From contig JAKOGI010000574.1 in the NCBI GenBank assembly GCA_029747015.1, positions 35,001-99,000 of the forward strand: 64,000 nt of DNA. Direction: 5' to 3'. Shown piece after piece: positions 11,101 to 21,480 of the stretch. The notes under the pieces were generated by a model. That model made no database searches. It saw only the letters and a program-made list of their open reading frames with translations, and was not told the origin of the DNA. Every line of letters begins with the position of its first letter. Positions within the stretch are counted from its first letter, which is position 1. Source of the stretch: Carnegiea gigantea. Taxonomy: Eukaryota; Streptophyta; Magnoliopsida; Caryophyllales; Cactaceae. The position numbers and the translations under genes were made by a program.

Positions 11101-13845
11101 ATGTGCTTAGCATTATTTTTGAAAATTGACCAAATAAAATAATGTAGATCTAGCCACCAAAAAATTCGAGTGAAAGATAAATCAAGGACATAAGTTGCAA
11201 GTAAATGAGCGTAAAGAAGAGTAAGAGAGACTTATTTGCAAGAAATCAAAATTTTGATTGACTTTAAATGTGGTTGCAAGAAGTAAATCTGACTCTAATC
11301 TACTGCTAAAAACCCTAAGCTAAACCTAAACTTTAGCTCAACCTATATGATTACAAATAGGGGGCAGGGGAGCTTTCATAGAAGTGTAGTGGAGGAAGTC
11401 TCATGGTCACGTTGTATGGCATAGCTAGGTTGTGGCACTCCCTTGTAATAAAGGAAGAATACTGTAGGCAGGATGGTTCCTTCTTGGCTCTGGTTTGTTT
11501 CTTCGACAGCTTTTATCACTAGTTAACTAGGCCATTCTTCATGGTTATCCCATATTGTTTTCCAAGGTTAACCTGCGTTCTTTTTCCAAATTTTCCATAT
11601 GTTTTTCACCTATTATCCACCTTTTGTGTAATTCTCTTTATTATGTACAAAACCATGAAGACACTAACAAAAAGCCTAAATAACATTATCACGACTAAAA
11701 TCTAGGTGAGATCTGATACAAAATTATCACATTTTGAGTCCAAGTAAGTAAGCTATGTCAAGTTTATTCTTCATTCCTCATCCTTCGAACTACACTAGTC
11801 CCCTCCTTGTGCGTCATTCAGATTGATAGCTACATTCTCTCTACGGAATTAGCTTCTTTTCCCTCAATACTTGCAATGATCAATCTTTGCTCACTCTATT
11901 TCCGCTTTCATCATTACAACCATATCCATTATATACTATACCACCCTCCCCTCCATCTCAATAGTTTAATTTCAATTGGGGTTTCAACCACTTCCTCTAC
12001 ACTAATGGTTGTCCCGATCTTTTCTTTTGGTTTAGGTTAAACATCAAATTCCTAACAGTCTTTCCTTACTTGTTATCCTTCCTCATGTCTCCCTTTTAAG
12101 AAAGTCACCATGGGGAGGCATATATCTTCTCTCCATAGTTACAGGTTAAATCCCAGCACTGTTCATCCTTTTCTTCATAGTCTTATTCGAAAGCCCAATC
12201 TTGTACGACCACAACACATCCATGAAAGCTTCTCGTACTTAACATGAAGGGTCATATCACATCCACCAAGATTTTAAATCTAAGGCATTTAGTTCGGCCT
12301 CCAATGCAAGCTTGATCTATCTTGATAGACCCCCAATGATCCGATAAGGGCCTTTATTTTCTTTTTTTTCCCCTTCCTCCAAACAGATAATCATGAACTC
12401 CAATCTAAATGGTTTGTGGATTAGGATTTTTTCTGTCTCTTTGGGTTTTGTAACCCTCACAAGCTCGCTTGTAACAACATTTCTTTATAAAAAAGACAAG
12501 GTTCTCTACCGAGTATCGTCTCTTTATCATGTCAATGGCAAAATTGGAACAAAAATTGGTTGGTACTGATTTCCTTCATCTCCATGCCATGGGTAGGGTT
12601 TCATATATTGTCAATGTATCTATAAACGCACCAGCATTGAAAAATTATTTAGTCCATAATTTTTCTACGAAGTATAAACAGAATTAATTTCTTCTTCCTT
12701 CGCTGCCTCCTTCTCCTGCTTTACCATCACTTTTTCCTTTTGTTTATCTTCAGCCATCATTTCTTCATACTTTCATTCCCCTTACCTATAGCATTCATAG
12801 TAGTCCCCCAGAAAAAACCAAGTACAAATAAGCCATACAGGGTGAAAAACCTAGAATCTCTTAGAAAGAAGCTCTTGCTAGGCATGAACCCTTACCCTGG
12901 GATGAGATATGGAGTTAGGTACTAGAAGGTGTTTATCTTATTATTATAGATCTCAAGGTATCATCTTAATTGCAATGAAAAGTGAGGCTATCCTAGTGTA
13001 TGAAAGTAAGATGAATTTTTAGTAATAGGAACAAAAGCTATTTAATCTCGACAATACATCTAGCTAAAACTTTATTTAGAGGACTTTAATGCCAAAATCT
13101 AGCCAACAATATCCATTTCAAGTATCAGCAAAAAGTAATATAATAATGAATATTAAGTCTTCCAAGAGATTGAATGAATTATAGACTAGTAATAAATTTA
13201 GACACAAAATGGATAGATTAAGGTCTATGTAATACTTTGTGGAGTCATAGATCTTATGAAACTTGCATCCAACACTTCCAGAGCTGCTTGGGGGCATGCA
13301 TACTTGCACCACATAGCATGCTATATAGCTCACTCATTAGTCATGATAAATTCAAGAATTTTATGGATAAACACTATAGCAAATTAAGAATGATCTTCAA
13401 AAACTTTGTTGAAGATCTCAAGAACCCAAGCAAAGAGTAGCACAATTTATTGCTTGTCATATTTGTCACAATGTAACCAATAATCCCTAGCTTAGTTATG
13501 GTCATTTAAGAACATGATGGGCTTTTTTTAGGTTGTGATAATAATTTCTTATATTTAGATGCAATTCAAACTTTAAGAGGTATATAATTTTAAAAGTACC
13601 AACCAAATGATTAGGATTTTTTTAATAATATACAAGGGTTGTTATCTTACAATATCTCAATCTAATTGTCGAGAACTTTTTGGATTTTTTTTTCCTGCCA
13701 GTGGGAAAACTATTTAGCCACTAGAAGTAATTTTTTTTTAACAATTTAAACCCTCTGCCATTAGATGGTTGAAGTGCAAGATTCTAACCCCCTAGAATTG
13801 TAGAGGATTTAGATCTTTGCTAACCTATATAAAAATAGAAAACTT
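11101..13845. other. Long stretch without recognisable gene or repeat
   Basis: About 2.7 kb of AT-rich DNA. I read both strands without finding a convincing protein family. A minus-strand GPYRIIG-like string near 12340 is too short to call as integrase. It may hold old, unrecognisable transposon sequence. Confidence 0.4.
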
Positions 13846-14071
13846 GTAGGAACTTTGGCTGAGAAGATTCCTTAAAACCATCTTATTTGTATTCTAGGCA
13901 TTAGGGAGTCATATAGACGGATGAATTGACTTCCTGACCAGCAAGACCTATGCAATAGTGGTATAAAAAGATAATTATAAAAGATAGTTATAAAATGTAC
14001 TTTTATTTGAACTGTATATACAAAGCAATTCTTCAAAGATTGGGTGAACCATTCATCTTCGTAAATTCACA
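13846..14071 (+). repeat. copia 5' LTR (3' end clear, 5' end tentative)
   Basis: The LTR ends in CA at 14071, directly before the primer site. A TATA-like TATAAAAAG lies at about 13962. A second LTR copy, which would fix the start, was not found. Confidence 0.5.
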
Positions 14072-14084
14072 TGGCATCAGAGCC
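14072..14084 (+). promoter_or_regulatory. Primer binding site, initiator-Met tRNA type
   Basis: TGGCATCAGAGCC lies immediately after the LTR end. It is one base from the TGGTATCAGAGC sequence complementary to the 3' end of plant initiator methionine tRNA, used by most copia elements to start minus-strand DNA. Confidence 0.8.
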
Positions 14085-14147
14085 TAAAGGCATAAACCCT
14101 AAGTAGCTTTCACCTCTCTCTTCTCTATTTTCTGTACCCCATGGCCA

Positions 14148-14814
14148 CTCACATCGGTACCCTGGTGCATCATGACTACCACTACTAAATCTTATATTTC
14201 ACTATCCTATACTTCACCTCCTCGAACATCTTTCGTGGTGAACACCATTGCAGAGACATCGATGAGTAGTGTGCTGACCTCTAGTTGTGTGTTTCCATGA
14301 CCTTGTTTTATCTCCTCAATGCCCACTTCCACTGTGTTTAGCTGATTCACCACGCCTCCTCCGTTGATGTCAAATATTCTTCCTCCACATCCCACACTAC
14401 CGTTTTATTTCTTCTTGGGATTGCATGATGGTGGCTCCACCTTGTACACATTAGGCTCCCTTTGTTTGAAGTTATGTTGACATGGCGTCAAGAGTCCCAT
14501 TCATCCTACTTTTTTAGCACCCATGCGTAACCGCTAATAGTTTCAGCATGTTTTTTAGGTAAATCAAGAATTCATTGGAGGCCTTTCCAATTAGTGCTAA
14601 GTATATAGACGGTGAACATCACCACATATGTCACAACAGTGTCAGCTTTGGTCGATGACTATCTCTCATGGAGAAGTTTACTTTATCCTCATCATGCACT
14701 AGCTTAAAGGTATAATTGATGATTCTATACATGTCTCTTGAATATGTTATAATTTCCCCTTGCATTCAACAATAAATCACGTGTTTGCCTTGTGGGTTCA
14801 AATTGATTGGCTAG
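14148..14814 (+). pseudogene. copia gag, upstream part, decayed
   Basis: A start-like MATHIGTLVHH lies shortly after the primer site. Around 14655-14815 the reading, with frame changes, gives DDYLSWRSLLYPH, an I(I/V)DDSI block and a CxxxxVQIDWLA-like block. These resemble the N-terminal part of copia gag (the NYxxWR signature of the UBN2-type family). The middle is too decayed to read. The coding stops where the LINE has inserted, and the next recognisable gag block lies beyond the LINE at 17450. Confidence 0.6.
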
Positions 14815-14828
14815 CTTGACCCTAGTTG
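14815..14828. repeat. LINE target-site duplication, left copy
   Basis: CTTGACCCTAGTTG directly abuts the LINE poly-T. It matches CTTGACCATAGTTG at 17334-17347 with one mismatch. Because T follows on both sides, the duplication could extend two more bases. Confidence 0.8.
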
Positions 14829-17333
14829 TTTTTTTTTTTTCCCCCGATAATTGGTATACCTGTAAAAACAGGTAAAGCGACTAGCGCCAAAGTACAACTC
14901 GTTTTATAATACGCCATAAAACACGCCAGATCGAAGTTAACTCCTAATACCACCATATCTCTCCTACAAAACAAGAAGCTAAACGAATTACACCTAACAT
15001 AGAGAATCATATCCTAAGATTATACCTAACACTTAACCAGAAATTCTAGAACAACCCAGCTAAGCTGACGACCCGATGGGAACAGAGCCACTAACATTAG
15101 CTGGCATAACACACCACCATGAACTCCTAACCAACCTTAGCTTACATAATGCATATGGAACTTGCTGAAGCCAACTCCAAGCGAGTAAGAACTGGAAATT
15201 GTTGTATGGACCGCCCTCTAAAATGCAAAAGTCATCAACATATGGACACCACTATCTTGGACAGCCCACCACCCAAAAACAAAGGATCCCTCCAACACAA
15301 TGCATCCACAGAACAATAGCTCCTTCTCATGAGAAAACTCATGCTCCAAGTTGTTGATCTCGACTCTTAAGCATTTCACTTAATTTCTTCTTCACACCAA
15401 CTTCATCCCCTATGAAGGGTACACCTAACTTCTTGTCAAATTCGATAAGATCCTATGCGCTAATGGAATTACTCCTTGGCTTCTCAGACTCAAGCTCCTT
15501 TGGCTTAAATGAAGGCTGATCGACCTCAACACCTAAATCAACTGCCTTAGCTGCCTCTGTATCCTCTTCACTAAACTTGTTGGGCGTCTTTGATAATCGG
15601 TACTCTCTTATGGCCTTGGAAAAATCAAACCTTCGCTTCCTAGCAAGAGAACTCCTCCTGACATTCTTGCTTGGTTTCAACCTCCTTTTGACATTCTTCT
15701 TCTTAACATGCTCCTTACGAGAAGGGTGACCCAAACCCAAGCTAGGCTCATTAGAAGACACTGGGACAATGCTTTCAAAATTTGGGGCCACCTGCTGAGG
15801 AGTGGGGACAATATTGGGTCCAATCTCAAGAGCCAGGCCCGGCAAGAGAGGAGTTACTGGAATACGAGGTTCCTTACAAATATGGTTGTGGACGGGGCTC
15901 GATGTGGCATTAATAGCTAAGGTATCCTCCCTAGTCTCTAGGAAATTATAGCTAGCGGTGCCTTGGGAATTGTCTCCTGAATTTGAAAATGTATCCCCAT
16001 CATCAAATTCTTCCCTACTCCTAATACGGTGGTTGTTCGCAGGGCGACCGTTGGCATTCTCGTCAGAAATTTCCATTTCCGGTCGTTGGCTAACTACAAG
16101 CTATGATGAGCTAAACTGAGGATGCCTAAGGCTATCAACTCCTTGGACAGCTGAGTCGCAATTGTTTCCTGACTTATCGCTAACAACCTTGTCAGTGGAA
16201 TGTGTTACTACCATGTTTCCCTTTATTGCATTCACCTTGGTTGAGTAAATCAATGGGATCCCTAAGCAACCATCCTCGAGAATACTAATGATATGTGAAC
16301 CTTGGCCCTCTTCAATTATAATTTCTTCAACAATACTTGACATAGAATCTGTAAGAATACACATTCTAACTCTTTCAAAAGATAAAAGATTAGATGTTGA
16401 AGTATCAAGAGATAAGAGTTTGCCCCAGATCTGAGCAATCATTTTGAAGTTATCAGAGGACCACAGGTGAAGAGGGAGTCCATAGCACGAGACCCAAGTT
16501 TTCCTCCAAGATGAAACATCAAACTCCCCCCATTGCTTGATTGATTTGAACCAAACCATCAGAAATTCTGCATAATTCTTGAGGGTATCTTCCATGCTCT
16601 CCTTGGAGGAGAATGTCAAAAGATACTTGTTTCCACCCATTGGTCTAACAATAACATCATTGAACCCTTCTGCTAATATGGTATTTTGGAGAGCTTCTGT
16701 GCTGATCCCATCAATAGCCTTACCCATAGCACTTATTGTCAACCATAACAAGTTATCTTTTGACCTAGTTCCTTTCAACAAGATCTTTTTTTCTCCTCTA
16801 AATGATAACAAAGAGTATTGTTGATTGGGTTCAACTCCTTCAGAGCTGTAGGGAGTGCTTTTATGCTGAAATGCCTTTCCATGGAGCTGAGAATCACCTC
16901 TTACTGTTGGAGAGTGCAGCCTTGATCCTCTCTGAACTTCCTTTAAATGTGGGGGCCTGTTAATCGCCTCCACGCTATGGTGCTTCTCCATCCTAGGAAA
17001 TCGTGCCCGCTTCACAACTAGTTTCTTGTCTCCTAGCCAGGCACCATTTCCTATATGTATTGCTCGTTGAGCCTCCTCCCTAGTTGAATACCTAACGAAG
17101 CCGAATCTATTTGTTGTCTCTTTCCTCAACGTCTTTGGAACAAATGCATCAGTGACCTTGCCATGGTTGTTGAATAATTTTCGAAGCCAAAGATTATTCA
17201 TATTTAACGAAGAAAATCCACAAACAATGTAAAAGAGCCTTGGTATTCCCTTGCCGAAATACTCTGTTTCTCCTTCTCTAATTCTCTCTCGTACAGAGGT
17301 GGGAACGCCATTACTCATGCTAGTTTGGGTATC
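14829..17333 (-). mobile_element. ORF1-only L1-type LINE derivative, inserted in copia gag
   Basis: A non-LTR insertion read on the minus strand. It starts next to the target duplication at 17334 and carries ORF1. It then passes directly to about 500 bases of non-coding sequence and a 12-base poly-A (poly-T at 14829-14840 on +). A 14-16 base target duplication flanks it. ORF2, with endonuclease and reverse transcriptase, is absent between ORF1 and the tail, so it would have needed enzymes from another LINE. It is younger than the copia element it splits. Confidence 0.85.
14841..15338 (-). other. LINE 3' non-coding region
   Basis: Between the ORF1 end and the poly-A lies about 500 bases with no long frame in the ORF1 direction. 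It probably represents the parental LINE's 3' region after loss of ORF2. No RT or endonuclease motif was recognised. Confidence 0.6.
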
Positions 17334-17342
17334 CTTGACCAT
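15339..17342 (-). pseudogene. LINE ORF1 (RRM plus DUF4283-like), two in-frame TAG codons
   Basis: ORF1 proteins of plant L1 elements bind the element's RNA. One reading frame runs 667 codons from 17342 to a TGA at 15339-15341. It is interrupted only by TAG at 16101-16103 (after 413 residues) and TAG at 15453-15455. No frameshift is needed. The N-terminal third has an RNA-recognition fold: LWLRKLFNNHGKVTDAFVP and RFGFVRYSTREEAQRAI. A DUF4283-like region follows (WRKTWVSCYGLPLHLWSSD). The C-terminal part is basic (HVKKKNVKRRLKPSKNVRR). After the second TAG the reading still looks like an ORF1 tail (LGVPFIGDEVGVKKKLSEML). The first ATG lies inside the target duplication; the next, MSNGVP at 17318, is the likelier native start. 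Confidence 0.85.
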
Positions 17343-17347
17343 AGTTG
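17334..17347. repeat. LINE target-site duplication, right copy
   Basis: CTTGACCATAGTTG matches the left copy at 14815-14828 except for one base (A for C). On the minus strand that base creates the ATG used by the long ORF1 frame. Confidence 0.8.
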
Positions 17348-17945
17348 TTTGCTATAATGTCTGAAATACTCTTGCTAAGGTATGTGATTGACATAATTGG
17401 ATACCTAGCATAGACTTGACTCTTGTTTCACTGTTGCTAATTTATCCCAAGATTTGGACTCAAAATGCATGCTTACGTAACTTAATAAAGAAGGCTACTG
17501 GTCAATTGATGAATCCTTACAAGCTATGAAGGACACAATTGACTCCTTGGTTTCTATTTAATCACCTATGTTTGACTTAGAACTAATTCACAACTATTGA
17601 ATCACCCATTGAGTATAGGATCTTTGTTCATATGTTTTGGTTAGTGCTTGAAATCATAGCATTTGATGATTGCACTTCATGTTGCTTTTGTATGAGAACG
17701 GGTCAATTTCCAAAAGGGCAGAGTTCAAATATAGAATACAAGATTTATCTTTACCGTTTCTAGCGTATTTATAGATAAAGGCAGAGCTCATACGAGTCGT
17801 AATCATGAAAATGATAACAAAAGGGGTTATGTTAATAACGAGAATTGCAAAGGATGTTAGAGGACTAACAATAACAACAATCACAAGAATAGCAAGAACA
17901 ATAAGAAAACTCAACCTTCTTTGAGAGCACGCCTACAAGTTATGT
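17348..17945 (+). pseudogene. copia gag, downstream part, decayed
   Basis: Copia gag resumes right after the LINE. The reading gives SQDLDSKCMLT, GYWSIDESLQAMKDTIDSLVSI and SPMFDLELIHN (about 17455-17600). It matches the copia block in which a short spacer is followed by SIDEYLxxMKxxxDSL and then a DLxxxxLxGL motif. Next comes an Asn-rich stretch (NRGRAHTSRNHENDNKRGYV, near 17775-17835; then repeated Asn codons to about 17905). This resembles the low-complexity region before the zinc knuckle, which itself is not visible. Stops and frame changes are present. Confidence 0.65.
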
Positions 17946-17989
17946 ATTAAGTAATTCAGATGTTTTATTATTTGATACTCTATTGGCTC

Positions 17990-18560
17990 CTCTACTATTG
18001 TTATGTGCTCTTCCAGCACAGACACCAACCAAACTAAAGGAATTCTAGGATTTCAATCTCTATGTTGTTTGTCATATTTGCATTTCCCTGAATATTCAGC
18101 TAAAGCGTAATCCAATTATTGCCAACTGTCTCAACCACTAGAGCTCCTAACTTATGTTACATTCGATCATATCGATGATGGTGAAAAGGTTTGGTGTTTA
18201 GTTTCACTTATAGCATCATATCTGATATAAATGATGGTAACTTACTTTGTAACTCTACTTACTCTACTTTGAATGAGAATAAAGCAAGTCATAGAAGTCT
18301 CCTTCGGACATCCTATGTTGATAAAATGTCTCTTTGAATTGCAACTCGGCCATTGTATTTTTCCAACAGTCTCTATGTATCTCAACCTTATCATTATTTC
18401 TTGTGTATTAAACAACTATATCTTGGTAATTATTGATTGCTATGTCATACTTAATGCTAATTCTATTTTAATTAAGGACAACACTATTGGTGAAGTCATA
18501 TTATAAGAAATGAGTGTTGGTAATGTCTAATAAGTTCATTTAGAGTCTGAACACCTTTCA
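17990..18560 (+). pseudogene. copia protease / pre-integrase region, decayed
   Basis: After the Asn-rich gag end, homology is faint. GHCIFPTVSMYLNLIIISCVL (18345-18410) and NANSILIKDNTIGEVIL (18450-18503) resemble the copia region in which a folded protease ends and the segment before integrase begins. The protease active-site triad could not be read with confidence. Placed by order between gag and integrase. Confidence 0.45.
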
Positions 18561-18589
18561 TGCATCCTAGCCCTAAATAAATCCGAAGA

Positions 18590-19520
18590 TATTTAGCACT
18601 GTCATTCGGGACATTATGGAGCAAATATCTTTAGTACTCTTAGAAAAATAAGTGTATTAGTTTTAAAACTACTTTTGACGATAATCGTAAGAAATATCAT
18701 TTAGCCATGTCATAAAGACCTCAGTTCAAGCTTGTTGAACATCGCTCTACTTGTTCACTAGAATTGATTTATTTTAATGAATCGAATATCTAATTTTATC
18801 ATATGAAGGACTTAAATATTATGTTTGTGTAATCGATTATTTTTCTCATTTCACCCGAGTTTATGCTATAAAATGTAAATTGGAATTTTTCCATATTTTG
18901 GCAACCCTTCAAATTCTTGTTGAGAAATTATTTAATTACAAAATTAAGAAGCAGTTCTATAGTGATGGGGATTGGAAATTTGAGAATAAGCTTTTAAAGA
19001 ACATTTTCTTGAAGTAGAAATTTATTTCAAAAAATTTTGTCCTAATGCTTAGGAATAGTATAGGGTTGTAGAACGTCGGCATTAGCATCTACTAGAGATG
19101 CTATTGCTCTAATGCCTACCTCTTTTTGGATGAATTTCCTCTACATAATTGTTTTTACTATTAGTCATCTGCCTACTCATTGCTTTGAGATAGATCTCCT
19201 CATAAAGTTATGTTTCTATAGATGCCTAATTATTGCTTTCTTAAATATTTTGGTTGGTCCGATTTTTTCTATTTCATGGCATATTCTCTAAACAAACATT
19301 AATCACGATCTTCTGAATATGACTTATGGGGCTATGCAGCTTGCTATGATGGTTATCGTTGTTTTAATCCTCGTTTTGGACATGTTTTCACTACCGAAAA
19401 TGTTTGATTTGATAAGGCTGACTTCCTATTCCTTACATTACTTATTTCATCTCCACATATGATTTATGCCTACACCTTTTACTCTTGTGATATTATGTGT
19501 CTCACTAATACAGTATAGTT
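18590..19520 (+). pseudogene. copia integrase, decayed
   Basis: The zinc-finger end reads GHYGANIFSTLRKISVL (near 18607). The catalytic core gives a P-LELIYFNESN block, YYVCVIDYFSHFTRVYAIKCKLEFF (18815-18895), LQILVEKLFNYKIKKQFYSDGDWKFEN (18905-18985) and NYCFLKYFGWSDF (19225-19265). YDGYRCFNPRFGHVFTTENV lies at 19347-19405, with a TGA after it before FDKADF. This last block is the copia region following the core. Frame changes and stops are frequent. A proline/serine-like linker follows to about 19.9 kb; RT is not found. Confidence 0.75.
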
Positions 19521-19990
19521 ACCTCATGTAAATTGGCATGCGTGCTCTTGAATACCATTGATGGGCTTAAATTTTTGATCTCATCTGGTCAATCTTCTTT
19601 TACAATGGATGAAACTTTGAATCTTGGCTAGTTGCTAGTTCATCTAGCCTTGTTTTTAGTGTTGGTTGTATTATCCTCTAAGTTCAAGTGCTTGCTTACC
19701 TAACCCTAGCTCAGACTAGTCTCAGCCAACCTATTCACCGCATAGCCTAATGTCATGTCCTAATCTTTCGCTTTTTCTCACTGAGCAACCTCTTATAATG
19801 GGCCTGCCTAGCTCACCATTGCATATTTCCCACCAGTTCATGGACGACATGGTTTCCCTTATGCCAATCCTTCATGTTTAGGGCCTAGCCTAGTCGTATA
19901 TGCTAGTTGTGTCTAATATTCATACGATGCTAACTCATACCAACTCAAATCTTAAACCTCAAAAGTTATTCTCATTTTCCACTTCTTGTT

Positions 19991-21480
19991 AATGTTTTTC
20001 ACAAGCATTTAAAATTTTTAATTAGGAAGGTGTCATGGGTAATATGCTGTGATTTTCGTAGCATATGGCTTATCATCATAATACTTGAAGGTGTCGTCCT
20101 CATGGATGGTTACAAAATTATGCCATAAAAATTACTAAACTAGCACGTTGACATAATATAATTAACCACTTATTAATTTATAAGAAACTAAATGACTAGT
20201 CCAAGATGAGAAATCGAGAAGCAGCAAGAAAAATTTAGCTATACTACAGAAGAAAATGTAAAAAATAGAAACAAACTTAACCTTCTGATTGCTAGCATAA
20301 TGCAACTCATAAGTAAACAAGAGCAATAATTAAAAGGCCAGCTTTGGTATTTGGCTCAAATGAATCGAGAAATAAAGAACACAATCACTTTCAATTTGTC
20401 AGTTCAAGCTTATGTTACATATTGGAAAGAAGAAAGAGAAGAACACAGCTAAATTTGATCATATTTAGACAATGCTCCTCCAACCTAGTACCCACGAATA
20501 GTGAACCAGAGCCCATATCAAGAAACTAGGTCCAAGCAACAAATGAAACAAAGGAAGCATAAATCGAACTAGAGAGTCCAAAAGTCGAAACCAGTTTGAA
20601 CCTCTCCAATCACCCGCAATTTCAATAGATAAACTCAAAATCTCACTCAATACTAACAATCTAAGATCAAAATTACACAAATTTATAAAACTAAAACTTA
20701 GATCTGAAACTGGAAAAAAATGAAAACCAAAACAACAATTGAAACTGGATAACACTACTACTTTCCACTTCTCCCTGCTCTCTCAATTATGGCCCAAAAC
20801 TATGCCCAAACTCTTAATTTCTTTAATCAAATCCCTAATTAAAGTCTGAAGCCGCCCAAAGGTGAAGCTCCTTATTTACTGCCTTAATGAGAAAAAGATA
20901 TGATGGATGGTGAAATGGCTGGAGATGATGAAGGGATGTATTGATGAGGGTGAATAAAGAAGGAGAGAGAAAGTAAGAAGATGGATGATAGGGGTGGACC
21001 GTGTGTTAGACGAGGAATGAAGACTAAGAAAATAAACGAAAAATGGGGTCATAAGTTTGAGCAACGAGATGGGAGAGAAGAAAGGTGTGGGGACTGGCGT
21101 GTCACATAAATAGCAAGTGATAGCAGCTAGGAAGAGGTCAGATGAGAAGCAAGTGATGCAGTCAAAATAGAGGAGGAGATTGGACCGAATCAAAGTGGTC
21201 CGTTTTTCTGATTTTACTTTTGATCTAATATTTTTTCTCTCATCTTTTGCATTGGGCATTCCATGCAAGCAATTTATCAATCTTTTTCCAAATTTTCACG
21301 ATCCAAACAAATAACATAAAACTATATTAAAATTCTTAAATTAATATTTATTTTGAGCAAATATTAGATAACAAAGGGTATAAAATGACATAACTTCGGA
21401 TTTAACAGTAATCTCATACCTAAATTTTTCTTGTACTGGAGTAAAACGAAACTAAAGATTCTCTAGAAAAATAAATTAAA
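19991..21480. other. Unassigned; pyrimidine-rich leader-like sequence on minus strand
   Basis: No family was recognised. On the minus strand 21280-20760 is rich in TCTCCT/CTTCTC, like a plant 5' leader, and 20755-20465 reads openly without homology. It might be an unrecognised LTR or transposon leader. It is not supported as a gene. Confidence 0.3.

Larger units (their letters stand above)
13846..19990 (+). mobile_element. Ty1/copia retrotransposon, decayed, split by a LINE; 3' part missing
   Basis: In order on the + strand: the end of an LTR, an iMet-type primer site, gag pieces, a protease/pre-integrase region and an integrase. This gag-protease-integrase order, with no RT before integrase, is the copia order. 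RT, RNase H and the right LTR are not found; homology fades near 19.5-20.0 kb. The gag is interrupted by the minus-strand LINE at 14829-17333 and resumes on the other side. The left LTR start at 13846 (TGTAGGAAC) is only a guess. Confidence 0.75.

Noticed and set aside
12290..12360. Minus-strand GPYRIIG string as gypsy integrase C-terminus
   Set aside because: Only a few residues fit and no neighbouring integrase block was found.
15708..15920. Plus-strand frame of 70 codons
   Set aside because: It is the reverse shadow of the LINE ORF1 on the minus strand.
16101..16103. Programmed stop read-through in LINE ORF1
   Set aside because: The context after TAG (CTTGTA) does not match the known CARYYA read-through signal, and a second TAG occurs later; simple mutation explains both.
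20465..21280. Minus-strand frames of 96 and 134 codons
   Set aside because: Low-complexity, pyrimidine-driven readings with no recognisable domain; more like a leader or intron.
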